A stretch of DNA of 64,000 bases, taken from Campylobacter aviculae (lineage in GTDB: Bacteria; Campylobacterota; Campylobacteria; Campylobacterales; Campylobacteraceae). The translations under genes were made by a program, and so were the position numbers. The notes under the pieces are model-generated. The model did not search any database. It was not told where the DNA came from and worked only from the letters and a program-made list of their open reading frames with translations. Location: assembly GCF_005406215.1 (NCBI RefSeq), contig NZ_NXMA01000005.1, positions 1 to 64,000 of the forward strand, in the 5' to 3' direction. Numbering within the stretch: the stretch's first letter is position 1; each line of letters opens with the position of its first letter. Shown one piece after another: positions 9,676 through 17,226 of the stretch.

Positions 9676-10971
9676 ATGCAATTAACTAGCGTTGAAGAGT
9701 ATAAATTTTTAAGTCCAATAGCACAAGACATTCAAGCGATCAGACTTAAATTAAATGGAATTATGGACGAATTAGAAGCTTTTATTGATGAGAAAAAAGA
9801 CGCAACCATACAAGAATATAAAGATTTAGTAGAGCAAAAAATAGAAGAACTTAGAAAACTTTACGACCGAGTGGTTAATCCATTTGATTACTCAAGTGAT
9901 TTAGAACCTTATAAACCGAATTTAGGTGAAATTTGGTTTAAAAAGGACACAGCCGAAATTTATATCTATAAAGAAAATCCAGACATTGCGCACTTTGGAA
10001 AAGAAACACCTAAAACCTCAAACACGGGTGATATTTGGTTTAAAAACACAAACGACGAAGACTTTCACGAAGGACAATTTTACGTAGCCGAACAAGTCGT
10101 AGAAGGTAAAGCCTGGATAGATCCTACTTTGCCTGCAACTTTTAAAGCTAAATTTAATCAAAGCGAACAACCAAAAGATGATGAGGTGGAATTAGGTGAT
10201 ATTTGGTATAGAAGCGACACAAAAGAATATTTAGTCTATGTAAAAACTACAAGCGGTAATTTTTGGGCTAACCCACAAATCCCAAGCACATTTAGCGCTA
10301 AATTTAACACCGAAGAAAAACCGCAAGATCCAAATTTGGGTGATGTATGGTATAAAAGCGATACAAAAGAGTATTTAGTTTATACAAGAGTAACCGATAC
10401 AAATACATGGGTTTTAAAAACAGATCTTGGAATAAAGGCTTATATTTGGCAAAAAACAAACAGGCCAGAAACAAATTATAATGAGCCGCCGAGTATCGAA
10501 AAAGAACCTACAAAACCTACCGATGCAGTAAATAAAAAATATATAGATGATTTAATCAATTCAATAAATGATGAAATTGAAAATAAGGTAGGTTTAGAAG
10601 GTAATGAGACAATTGACGGGATAAAAACATTTAAAAAAGAGATTGTAATCAATGACCCAAAAGCTGACAATCAAGCCGCGACTAAAAAATATACAGATCA
10701 TCAAGGGGGTTTAGTTGCTTCAACTGCCGCAATAGATTTTAGAAAAGGCGTCCATTTTAATATAACCTTGAGTGCAAAATCTGCTATAAGTGTAGCTAAT
10801 TGGGGTTCTTTGATAGGAAAAAGTGGAACAATTACTATTAACAATGCTAACAATATAACCGCTTTCAATACACCTTTTAAATTTAGAGCAACACAAAGTA
10901 ATTTTAGCGGAACCGAAATTTTTGCTTATTTTGTAGTTTCATCTTCTCATATAAGACTTGTAAGGAGTTAA
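9676..10971 (+). CDS. Tail-fibre-like protein with GD-I/V-W repeats
   Basis: 431 residues with AAGGAG before the ATG. An N-terminal helical region (about 1-60) is followed by four repeats built around L-G-E/D-I/V-W-F/Y, two of them nearly the same (W-Y-x-S-D-T-K-E-Y-L-V-Y), linked by F-x-A-K-F-N strands. Such beta repeats are common in phage fibres and host-binding proteins. The C-terminal third contains N-K-K-Y-I-D-D-L and T-K-K-Y-T-D-H, typical fibre-shaft pieces. Likely receptor-binding or fibre shaft; the host receptor is not inferable. Confidence 0.65.
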   Translation: MQLTSVEEYKFLSPIAQDIQAIRLKLNGIMDELEAFIDEKKDATIQEYKDLVEQKIEELRKLYDRVVNPFDYSSDLEPYKPNLGEIWFKKDTAEIYIYKENPDIAHFGKETPKTSNTGDIWFKNTNDEDFHEGQFYVAEQVVEGKAWIDPTLPATFKAKFNQSEQPKDDEVELGDIWYRSDTKEYLVYVKTTSGNFWANPQIPSTFSAKFNTEEKPQDPNLGDVWYKSDTKEYLVYTRVTDTNTWVLKTDLGIKAYIWQKTNRPETNYNEPPSIEKEPTKPTDAVNKKYIDDLINSINDEIENKVGLEGNETIDGIKTFKKEIVINDPKADNQAATKKYTDHQGGLVASTAAIDFRKGVHFNITLSAKSAISVANWGSLIGKSGTITINNANNITAFNTPFKFRATQSNFSGTEIFAYFVVSSSHIRLVRS

Positions 10972-10972
10972 A

Positions 10973-11341
10973 ATGGCTAATGCTATGCTTTTAAATTCTG
11001 CTGAAGAAGAGAAAGTATTGAATGAAGTTATCACAATAAATTTTAGTTTTATTAGTGGTAAATATAAGAATTTTTATTATGAAAGTCAAGCTTTAGGAGT
11101 TTATACAACTTTTAATTATGAATTTGTTTTAGGGGAAAATATTGGCATTATATTTCTTCAATTATATGGTGAATTAGATAACGGCAATGTTTATTATATT
11201 CAAGATTTTGCTGTAGGAAAAGGAAGAATTTCACTTGCTCCTAATCAAGGAACTAAATGTTTAAGGATAATTGCAGGAATTTTTTTAAACGATACTTACA
11301 CTTCAAATTTACCAGACTTTAAAACCAAAAAAATTTATTAA
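10973..11341 (+). CDS. Hypothetical tail-fibre-region protein
   Basis: 122 residues, starting one base after the preceding stop with AAGGAG upstream, so translationally coupled. Beta-rich and Tyr/Phe-rich (for example Y-K-N-F-Y-Y-E and I-I-F-L-Q-L-Y-G), with no signal peptide. It could be a fibre tip or small distal subunit. No family recognised. Confidence 0.5.
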   Translation: MANAMLLNSAEEEKVLNEVITINFSFISGKYKNFYYESQALGVYTTFNYEFVLGENIGIIFLQLYGELDNGNVYYIQDFAVGKGRISLAPNQGTKCLRIIAGIFLNDTYTSNLPDFKTKKIY

Positions 11342-11350
11342 GGAGAATAA

Positions 11351-11965
11351 ATGTTTTATCAAATTAAAGAAAAAAAGTTTTATTATGAAAATACATTTTG
11401 TCAAAAACTAGAAAATGGAGGCGAGAATTTTTGGATTTTAACAAATCTTGACAATGAAGATTTAAGAAAATTAGATTTGGCAAAAGTAATCGAACATGAA
11501 ATACCAGAATACGATAAAAGCACACAAAATTTAAATTTAGTTCAAGCCTATGATGAGGTAAAAAATGAGTTTAATATAAGCTATAAAGCGGAGTTAAAAA
11601 GTTTAGAAGAATTAAAAGAACTAAAATTAAAAGAATTAAAAGCTGTCAAAGAAGAAAAGCTTTTATTTATGCCTTACAAAAATACAATTTTTCAAATTGA
11701 TACAGATGCTAAAATCAATATAAGTGGAAAAATCAGCGAAATAATGTTAGCACAGCTTAATCAAAAAACATTAGAGGATATCAGCTGGATTGATAAAAAT
11801 AATAAGGCTATTACTTTTACCACGAGTGAATTTTTAGAATTTGGCGTCAGCGTTGCAAAATATACAGAAGAAGTTATTTTTAAAAATAATATTCTTGGAG
11901 ATAAGGTTAAAAATGCGAGTTCTTTAGAAGAGTTGAAAAAAATACAATGGGAGAATAAAGAATGA
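11351..11965 (+). CDS. DUF4376-like fibre-assembly protein
   Basis: 204 residues, AAGGAG before ATG. A charged helical centre (L-E-E-L-K-E-L-K-L-K) is followed by a domain with W-I-D-K-N-N-K-A-I-T-F-T-T-S-E-F, matching the W-x-(D/T)-x-(D/N)-N-x-x-x-x-L-T-x-x-E pattern of DUF4376 proteins found beside tail fibres, often as assembly helpers. Its stop overlaps the next start (ATGAG). Confidence 0.6.
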   Translation: MFYQIKEKKFYYENTFCQKLENGGENFWILTNLDNEDLRKLDLAKVIEHEIPEYDKSTQNLNLVQAYDEVKNEFNISYKAELKSLEELKELKLKELKAVKEEKLLFMPYKNTIFQIDTDAKINISGKISEIMLAQLNQKTLEDISWIDKNNKAITFTTSEFLEFGVSVAKYTEEVIFKNNILGDKVKNASSLEELKKIQWENKE

Positions 11966-12426
11966 GTAATTTAGAAAATAACGCTAATTTTATTTTAATT
12001 TTTGGAAGTGCCATTTTGGCTTTAATTTATCAATTTTTAGCCTATCTTAAAATCGAAATCGCACAGGTTATAGTTTTGCTTATAATTTTTACATTTAGTG
12101 GTATTGCTTCTATTATTAAAACTTTAGCTTTGAATAAAAATGTTAGAGCTTTTTTAACCACGGATATTTTAAGTAAAACCTTAGTATTTTTTATCCCTTT
12201 TATCTTGGCAGTTATGGCTAAACAAATCAGCGTTTTTTATTATTTAGTTGATTATTCTTTCAGTTTTTTAACCATCGGAGAATTTTTCGCATTTTTAATT
12301 AGCATACAAAGCATTAGAAAAAAAGAAGATATTAAAGAAGTAGATTTTTACAATCTTTTTATTGAAAAATTTAAAAAGATAGCCAGTAAATATCTAAAAC
12401 TAGAGGAAATTAACAATGAAAAATGA
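11962..12426 (+). CDS. Phage holin, holin_4-like membrane protein
   Basis: 154 residues with several hydrophobic segments (about 10-30, 33-55, 70-88 and 92-118) and a charged C-terminal tail. The arrangement matches the phage holin family 4 (toxin-secretion/lysis type), which permeabilises the inner membrane at lysis. The endolysin and spanin genes lie just downstream. It overlaps the previous and next genes by a few bases, indicating a single lysis/fibre operon. Confidence 0.65.
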   Translation: MSNLENNANFILIFGSAILALIYQFLAYLKIEIAQVIVLLIIFTFSGIASIIKTLALNKNVRAFLTTDILSKTLVFFIPFILAVMAKQISVFYYLVDYSFSFLTIGEFFAFLISIQSIRKKEDIKEVDFYNLFIEKFKKIASKYLKLEEINNEK

Positions 12427-12781
12427 GTTAAAAAGAGTTTGTGTAAAACCTTATGACAAAGATAGGTTTGAAGTGATTAATGATTATGCTTTTTCCTTGC
12501 CTAGTTTTAATGGAGTAGTGCCAAAAGGTTTTAAAACAGATGGAGCGAGTATTCCGCGTATCTTTTGGAGTTTTTATCCGCCTTTTCAAAGTGAGTATTT
12601 TACAGCTTGTGTGATACATGATTATTTATGCGAAAAAGCGAATTCAAGAAAAGATTATAAACTTGCCGATCTTGCTTTAAAAGAGGCAATGCAAGAACTT
12701 AAATGTTCTAAGTTTAAATGTTTTATTTTTTATCATGCTTGTAATATTTTTCATTTTTTAAAATGCTTTGTAAAGGATTAA
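12416..12781 (+). CDS. DUF1353 family protein
   Basis: 121 residues. The K-T-D-G-A-S-I-P-R motif near residue 42 and the V-I-H-D-Y-L-C motif near residue 65 are the defining conserved blocks of DUF1353, a small family frequent in phage lysis and tail regions. Biochemical role is unknown; the conserved His-Asp suggests an enzyme or metal site. It starts inside the holin gene (11-base overlap). Confidence 0.75.
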   Translation: MKNELKRVCVKPYDKDRFEVINDYAFSLPSFNGVVPKGFKTDGASIPRIFWSFYPPFQSEYFTACVIHDYLCEKANSRKDYKLADLALKEAMQELKCSKFKCFIFYHACNIFHFLKCFVKD

Positions 12782-12784
12782 AAG

Positions 12785-13813
12785 ATGGATGAAAGTTTAA
12801 AAACAATTGTTGAAAATTCTAAAGCTATTAATAAAGATTTTGAAATCATCAAAAGTAAAATATTGGAACTTTTAGATAAGGGTGTAATGCCGAGTGAAGA
12901 AAGTATTAATAAGGCTATTGAAACAATATTGACACAAAATTCTTTTATAAAAGAAAGTGAATTAGAAGATAAAGTCGAGGAAAAATTAAAAGATTTAAAT
13001 TTTAAAGCGCCCAGCAAAGAAGAGCTTAAAACTATGATCAAAGAGATAATAGGAGATTTAAATTTAAATCAAAAAATAAATTTTTCCTCCAAACCTCCAA
13101 CAGCGCTTACAAAAGCAAACGTAAATGATTTGATTATCCGTTATGATGGTTCTAAAAAGCAAATTTGGCTTTGTATTGAAAAAGATGAACAAAACCTTAC
13201 AAAATGGATTAATTTATTAGGCGATGAGGTTTCTAGCAATTTAGAAAAAAAAGTCATTATCACTTTCGATAGAGTAAAAAAGAGCGGTCAGTATGGTGGC
13301 TGTTTAAGTGATTTAAGAATAGGTTTTGAAAATGGTTTTGCCTCGACAAATCAAATCATAAAAGGTTTAAACGAGGGTGCTTTTTTGATTACAAAAGATG
13401 GAAAAGGTTTGGATGTGTGTGATTATCAAGAAGTAGAAGAACTTCAAGAACCTTTAGAAAATCAAATAAAGGGCAAGGTAAAAACAAGTGGTATTTATGA
13501 TGATGCGAGATATCACTGCATCACAAACATTTTCAAAAAATATGAAGGTGGAGCGGATCAATGCTGCCTTTGGAATTCTTTAGAAAGCAAAGTCGAAATA
13601 GAACTTAATACAGAGACTATGCCTTTAAATTTATTTGCAAAAGGAACAGGTTATTATGGTCAGGTAGAAATCTCAAATGTAACCATGCAAATAATAACAA
13701 AAGCCTCAGGAGAGATTATAGAGACTAAAGATTATATAGGAATTATGCAAGAAGCAGATGCATATGGAGATTATGCTTTTTTATTTAATTTTAAAGAAAA
13801 ATTAAACCAATAA
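12785..13813 (+). CDS. Hypothetical fibre-like protein
   Basis: 342 residues, starting three bases after the upstream stop. Residues 1-95 are helical and charged, as in the other fibre genes here. Then comes I-R-Y-D-G-S-K-K-Q-I-W-L-C, a strand-turn motif echoing the GD-I-W repeats of the gene at 9676. The C-terminal two thirds are beta-rich. It may be a second fibre or adhesion protein placed within the lysis genes. No named family recognised. Confidence 0.5.
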   Translation: MDESLKTIVENSKAINKDFEIIKSKILELLDKGVMPSEESINKAIETILTQNSFIKESELEDKVEEKLKDLNFKAPSKEELKTMIKEIIGDLNLNQKINFSSKPPTALTKANVNDLIIRYDGSKKQIWLCIEKDEQNLTKWINLLGDEVSSNLEKKVIITFDRVKKSGQYGGCLSDLRIGFENGFASTNQIIKGLNEGAFLITKDGKGLDVCDYQEVEELQEPLENQIKGKVKTSGIYDDARYHCITNIFKKYEGGADQCCLWNSLESKVEIELNTETMPLNLFAKGTGYYGQVEISNVTMQIITKASGEIIETKDYIGIMQEADAYGDYAFLFNFKEKLNQ

Positions 13814-13825
13814 CAAGGAGTTAAA

Positions 13826-14215
13826 ATGAAAGAAAACAAATACTTTAAAGAAAGCGAATTTAAATGTAAATGCGGTAAATGTAAATTACCACCTAATGTT
13901 CCAAGCGATGAGTTGGTCGATGTGCTTTGTGAGATCAGAGAGCATTATGATGCACCTATTACTATAAATAGCGGTTATCGTTGCAAAAAACATAATGCGG
14001 AAGTAGGTGGAGCTGCTAAAAGCCAACACACCATCGGCAGTGCGGCTGATATTGTAGTTAAAGGTGTTAAAACCGAAGAAGTGCATCAATACGTTTTAGA
14101 AAAATACGGCGATAAACCTTTCGGAATTGCTATAAAGCATAATTTTGAAAATCCTTTTGGTGGTTTTGTGCATATTGATACCAGAGGTAAAAAAGCCAGA
14201 TGGACCTATCCATAA
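13826..14215 (+). CDS. M15-type peptidase endolysin
   Basis: 129 residues. The zinc site of M15 (DD-carboxypeptidase/VanY-like) endolysins is intact: S-Q-H-T-I-G-S-A-A-D gives His68 and Asp75, and F-V-H-I-D gives His116. The N-terminal Cys cluster (C-K-C-G-K-C) is common in the peptidase M15_3 subgroup. It would cleave peptidoglycan cross-bridges during lysis. There is no signal peptide, so export needs the holin upstream. Confidence 0.85.
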   Translation: MKENKYFKESEFKCKCGKCKLPPNVPSDELVDVLCEIREHYDAPITINSGYRCKKHNAEVGGAAKSQHTIGSAADIVVKGVKTEEVHQYVLEKYGDKPFGIAIKHNFENPFGGFVHIDTRGKKARWTYP

Positions 14216-14450
14216 TTTTTTAGAAAGGAGAAAAGAAGTTTAAAGCCAAAGGGAAATTATAGCTCCCCTTTTTCAAGGGGGAATCAAATGTTAAGAACAC
14301 TTGACTATAATTATACAAAGTAGTATAATTATAACTATAATTTTGTTTGACACATAAATCAACTCCTTTCTGGGCGTTGATTAACGCTAAAGGGCGGCAA
14401 CCCTTTGGCGTTGCACCCTTAAAATTATACTTAAACTTCTTAAATATCAA
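14216..14450. other. Structured intergenic region with opposed promoters
   Basis: No convincing protein gene. Visible elements: a GC-rich hairpin at 14262-14281 (CCCC-TT / AA-GGGG); a perfect 11-base inverted repeat at 14306-14316 and 14323-14333; a forward promoter TTGACT (14301) - 17 bases - TATAAT (14324); and two further hairpins at about 14373-14387 (GCGTT/AACGC) and 14387-14410 (AAAGGG/CCCTTT). On the minus strand a TATAAT-like box near 14422-14427 is followed by the hairpins, an AAGGAG site and a seven-codon micro-ORF (14355-14335, M-C-Q-T-K-L). This could be a pair of overlapping small RNAs or a leader controlling the spanins. Confidence 0.4.
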
Positions 14451-14870
14451 ATGTTTAACTTTTTATTTGGCAATGTAAAACTTTATATCGCTTTAGCTTT
14501 AATGGCTGTTTTATCTGGTTATTTATATCTAAGACTTGATAGCACTCAATCAAGATTAGAAAAAAGTCAAAACGATCTAGCCTTAGCTTTAGAAATTAAT
14601 AAAAACAATCAAGAAAAAATTAAAGAACTTACACAAAGACACGAGCTAGAACTCAAAGCTTTAAATGAAAGCAATAATCAAAAAAATCAGATCAAAGAAA
14701 GGATACATTATGTTAAAGAATATATCTACAAAAGCAATGAAAATAATCTTACTAAGCTTTTTAACAATGTTATTGATAGGTTGTGGGATGACAACACAAC
14801 AAGTAGTGAGCAAAATACAAATTCAAAAGGTGAAAATTCCAAAAGAGCTATTAACCCTAAGCCCCCTTGA
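14451..14870 (+). CDS. Inner-membrane spanin (Rz-like)
   Basis: 139 residues. One N-terminal membrane anchor (about residues 9-27, L-Y-I-A-L-A-L-M-A-V) is followed by a long charged coiled coil, the layout of i-spanins that fuse inner and outer membranes at the end of lysis. The o-spanin lipoprotein gene begins inside it in another frame, the classic lambda Rz/Rz1 arrangement. There is no clear ribosome site before the ATG, so initiation may depend on the leader upstream. The low-complexity C-terminus is probably constrained by the overlap. Confidence 0.7.
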   Translation: MFNFLFGNVKLYIALALMAVLSGYLYLRLDSTQSRLEKSQNDLALALEINKNNQEKIKELTQRHELELKALNESNNQKNQIKERIHYVKEYIYKSNENNLTKLFNNVIDRLWDDNTTSSEQNTNSKGENSKRAINPKPP

Positions 14871-14985
14871 AAAACCACAAGTAAAAAATGAGCTTGATAT
14901 TTTAAATGCTTATTCTTTGCTTTTTTATAAATACAAGCAATGTGAGATACAAATAAATAAGATTAGGGAATTGAATGAGGATTGA
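14710..14985 (+). CDS. Outer-membrane spanin lipoprotein (Rz1-like)
   Basis: 91 residues from the ATG at 14710, chosen because GAAAGGA lies just upstream; an earlier in-frame ATG at 14665 lacks such a site. The lipoprotein signal is clear: I-I-L-L-S-F-L-T-M-L-L-I-G-C, with Cys as the lipidated residue. It overlaps the i-spanin gene in the +1 frame for 161 bases and then continues alone. With the i-spanin it would form the complex bridging the periplasm. Confidence 0.7.
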   Translation: MLKNISTKAMKIILLSFLTMLLIGCGMTTQQVVSKIQIQKVKIPKELLTLSPLEKPQVKNELDILNAYSLLFYKYKQCEIQINKIRELNED

Positions 14986-14991
14986 TCCTCA

Positions 14992-15279
14992 TTACATCCA
15001 TTCTATAACTTCTGCTTTGTGTTTTTCATACTCGGCTTCGCTGATAACACCTTTTTCTTTTAATCCTCTTAAAAATTCTAAATCTCTCATTTTAGACATT
15101 TTTTGTTCTCTTTTATAAGGTTCTTTAACTGCGATGTATAAAATCCATACAAATATTCCTAAAAGAAAAGCACCGATACCCCACCATAAGCCACTCATAT
15201 TTCTTTGTTTTGCATCGCTAGAGATGTTAACAGCTGCCAAAATAGCTACAATAAAATAAGCCAAACCTAAAAATTCCAT
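14992..15279 (-). CDS. SHOCT-domain small membrane protein
   Basis: 95 residues from the ATG at 15279, preceded by AAAAGGAG; upstream in-frame codons to 15354 are poly-lysine leader and probably not translated. Two hydrophobic segments (about 3-19 and 30-50) are followed by a C-terminal SHOCT motif (L-K-E-K-G-V-I-S-E-A-E-Y-E), common in small phage and bacterial membrane-associated proteins of unknown role. It is the last gene of the leftward lysogeny block, so probably expressed from the prophage. Confidence 0.65.
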   Translation of the reverse strand: MEFLGLAYFIVAILAAVNISSDAKQRNMSGLWWGIGAFLLGIFVWILYIAVKEPYKREQKMSKMRDLEFLRGLKEKGVISEAEYEKHKAEVIEWM

Positions 15280-15373
15280 TTTTACTCCTTTTAATTTAAA
15301 TAATTTAAAAAAGCTTATTTTATTTTTTTTTTTTTTTAATTTATAATAAAACAATTTATGCTATTAAAAACGA

Positions 15374-16027
15374 TTAAAATCTATCACAATTAACTTTATA
15401 TTTTTTTATACTCTCATCATCCACTTTATGATTTGGCACTTGATAACATTCTTTGAAATTATCACCTTTTAAGATCTTAATATAAGAGCTTGGAATAGCT
15501 ATATTGTTTTTTATTCTTTGTGGATTATTATCATAATTGATTAAATTTAAAACTTCTAAACTTCCAAGTTTTAAAGCTAATTGTCTTTCTCTTTTTTCAA
15601 TCTTATTCCAAACTCTCTGGTTAATTTGTGGATTTTGTGGAGTAATGTTACTCATTAGAAAGGTGCTTCTTTGTGCTTGAGTGGTTTTTCTCATAGAAGC
15701 ATTAGAAAGAGTATGTCCTCTGTCATAACCACTGTTTTTATAATCGCTCCAAGTAGTGCGGTATTTTTTAGGAATATTGGTATCATCTTCAAAACGAGGA
15801 CGCTTTTTAATTTGTTTGCCTTTTAGATTTTCTGCTTCTAATCTATAAGCTGCTGCTTTTGTCCCTTTATAACCATAATCGTAACAATTTAGATAATAGA
15901 ATTTATCTAGAATAATCGAGCAATTTTGTGTCGTAAAATATTTAGCAAACTCTTCGCTTGGTTTATATTGCGTATAATCGGCAAAAGCTAGAGTTGCTAG
16001 TAAGAATAAGATTGCAAGTTTTTTCAT
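15374..16027 (-). CDS. dns: Secreted DNA/RNA non-specific endonuclease (Dns type)
   Basis: 217 residues. Signal peptide M-K-K-L-A-I-L-F-L-L-A-T-L-A-F-A directs export. The nuclease signature is Y-D-R-G-H-T-L (catalytic His in DRGH), followed by N-I-T-P-Q-N-P-Q-I-N-Q, the metal-binding Asn block of the NUC family. Homologous nucleases on CJIE1, CJIE2 and CJIE4 are reported to degrade incoming DNA and block natural transformation of C. jejuni; this copy looks intact. It lies in the leftward block together with the repressor, so expression in lysogens is likely. Confidence 0.88.
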   Translation of the reverse strand: MKKLAILFLLATLAFADYTQYKPSEEFAKYFTTQNCSIILDKFYYLNCYDYGYKGTKAAAYRLEAENLKGKQIKKRPRFEDDTNIPKKYRTTWSDYKNSGYDRGHTLSNASMRKTTQAQRSTFLMSNITPQNPQINQRVWNKIEKRERQLALKLGSLEVLNLINYDNNPQRIKNNIAIPSSYIKILKGDNFKECYQVPNHKVDDESIKKYKVNCDRF

Positions 16028-16045
16028 TGTGTTTACAATTAATTT

Positions 16046-16453
16046 CTATTTAATATCTTTGTCTTCTGGTTCATCAAAATTTGCAAATTCATAACAATTT
16101 ATAGGCAGATGTGCTTCGCGATAAGTAGAATTTAATATTTCAGTGCCTTTTGTATATAATATTTCCAAAACATTTGTTATTATTCTTTTGTATTCTTGTT
16201 CATAACCTTCCTGTATTAGAAATATTGCTTCAAGAACAATTTCACTTTCGGCAATGTTTTTATCTTCATTGACAATACAATGAGAAATAATCATTTGCAA
16301 ATAGTATTTTTTGTCGCTTAATTTCATCACTGAATTATTAACATCAGCTTTTATTTTACTGTTTTGATCTTTTATTTCAATTTTTCTTATTTTTTCAAAA
16401 GAAATTTTTTTAAGCTGGATTGTTTCTATTATAAACAATGATTTTTTTGGCAT
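16046..16453 (-). CDS. SecB-like chaperone, last gene of immunity operon
   Basis: 135 residues. I align it by eye to SecB: I-Q-L-K-K-I-S-F-E matches the I-Y-T-K-D-I-S-F-E strand of E. coli SecB; the middle strands agree in pattern; and the end, I-L-Y-T-K-G-T-E-I-L then L-P-I-N-C-Y-E-F, follows the order of SecB's I-L-F-P-Y-A-R-E-x-I ... L-A-P-V-N-F. Classical SecB is absent from epsilon-proteobacteria as far as I know. SecB-like proteins in such genomes are typically part of toxin-antitoxin-chaperone loci, and this gene overlaps the upstream gene by 25 bases. Similarity is weak but spans the whole length. Confidence 0.55.
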   Translation of the reverse strand: MPKKSLFIIETIQLKKISFEKIRKIEIKDQNSKIKADVNNSVMKLSDKKYYLQMIISHCIVNEDKNIAESEIVLEAIFLIQEGYEQEYKRIITNVLEILYTKGTEILNSTYREAHLPINCYEFANFDEPEDKDIK

Positions 16454-17226
16454 GAATTTCTCCTTATTATAGGTGTAATATAAAGATACTGTATATCTTC
16501 TAGTAATAAATCATCAGCAGAATTGTTACGATTATATTGTTGTGTCAAGTCTTTATTACTATTTAATTTTATTATTTCAGGTTGATGTATATCTAATAAT
16601 TTGGTATCTTCTAGTAATAAATCATCAGCAGAATTGTTACGATTATATTGTTGTGTCAAGTCTTTATTACTATTTAATTTTATTATTTCAGGTTGATGTA
16701 TATCTAATAATTTGGTAGCTATTGTTAATTTGCTGGTATCTAATAATGATTTAGATATTTTATTGGTATCGTTATTAAACAATGATTTTAATTCTACTGC
16801 AAATTTCTTAGCCAATTTTTCTCTATATTCTGAATCCCAAGTATGCTTCTTAAAAGGATATTTGAAATATGCCCCATCTAAAAAATTATGAAAAATATGC
16901 CCTAAAAAGTAAAATATATCATTTTCATTGCGATAATTTATTATTAAATTATTGTTTTTATTAAAAATAACAAATTTCTTACCATTGGTCTTATTTAACG
17001 TTATTTTAAAAAATTTACAAATACTATATACATTTGCTTTTACTTTTTCTTTTTCAATAATGCTAAATACTTCATCGGCATTTAAAGCGTTTGTATTGCA
17101 TTGAGGTATCTTTTTCCAAAGTTTTTCTAATAATACAACATTATGCCAATATTCTTTATTTTCTTCTAGTAGTATTTTTTTAAAAATCTTAAATCTTTTT
17201 TTTGGGTTTAGTTTTCTTCTTGCCAT
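16429..17226 (-). CDS. Degenerate ImmA/IrrE-like protein with internal duplication
   Basis: 265 residues. Residues ~45-155 follow the ImmA/IrrE layout: a helical lead-in, an N-N-L-I-I-N-Y strand, then F-L-G-H-I-F-H-N where the zinc motif HExxH should be, then R-E-K-L-A-K-K-F-A-V-E-L like the E-x-x-A-N-x-F-A-x-x-L helix. The Glu is missing and spacing is one short, so metalloprotease activity is doubtful. Residues ~170-245 hold a 37-residue segment present twice. It overlaps both neighbours (19 and 25 bases). It could be the effector or antitoxin of a three-gene system; my family call is tentative. Confidence 0.45.
   Translation of the reverse strand: MARRKLNPKKRFKIFKKILLEENKEYWHNVVLLEKLWKKIPQCNTNALNADEVFSIIEKEKVKANVYSICKFFKITLNKTNGKKFVIFNKNNNLIINYRNENDIFYFLGHIFHNFLDGAYFKYPFKKHTWDSEYREKLAKKFAVELKSLFNNDTNKISKSLLDTSKLTIATKLLDIHQPEIIKLNSNKDLTQQYNRNNSADDLLLEDTKLLDIHQPEIIKLNSNKDLTQQYNRNNSADDLLLEDIQYLYITPIIRRNSCQKNHCL
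16494..16715. repeat. Exact 111-bp tandem duplication inside a gene
   Basis: Two adjacent copies, 16494-16604 and 16605-16715, with no mismatch by eye. The unit is 37 codons, so the frame of the enclosing minus-strand gene (16429-17226) is kept. It begins TATCTTCTAGTAATAAATC on the plus strand. Perfect identity implies a very recent event or one held by recombination. Confidence 0.95.

Noticed and set aside
14220-14450. Minus-strand ORF of 76 residues
   Set aside because: Crosses hairpins and promoter boxes and has poor composition; the structured region explains the open frame better.
16429-17226. Active ImmA/IrrE metalloprotease
   Set aside because: The HExxH motif is not present (only H-x-x-H without Glu), so protease activity is not claimed.
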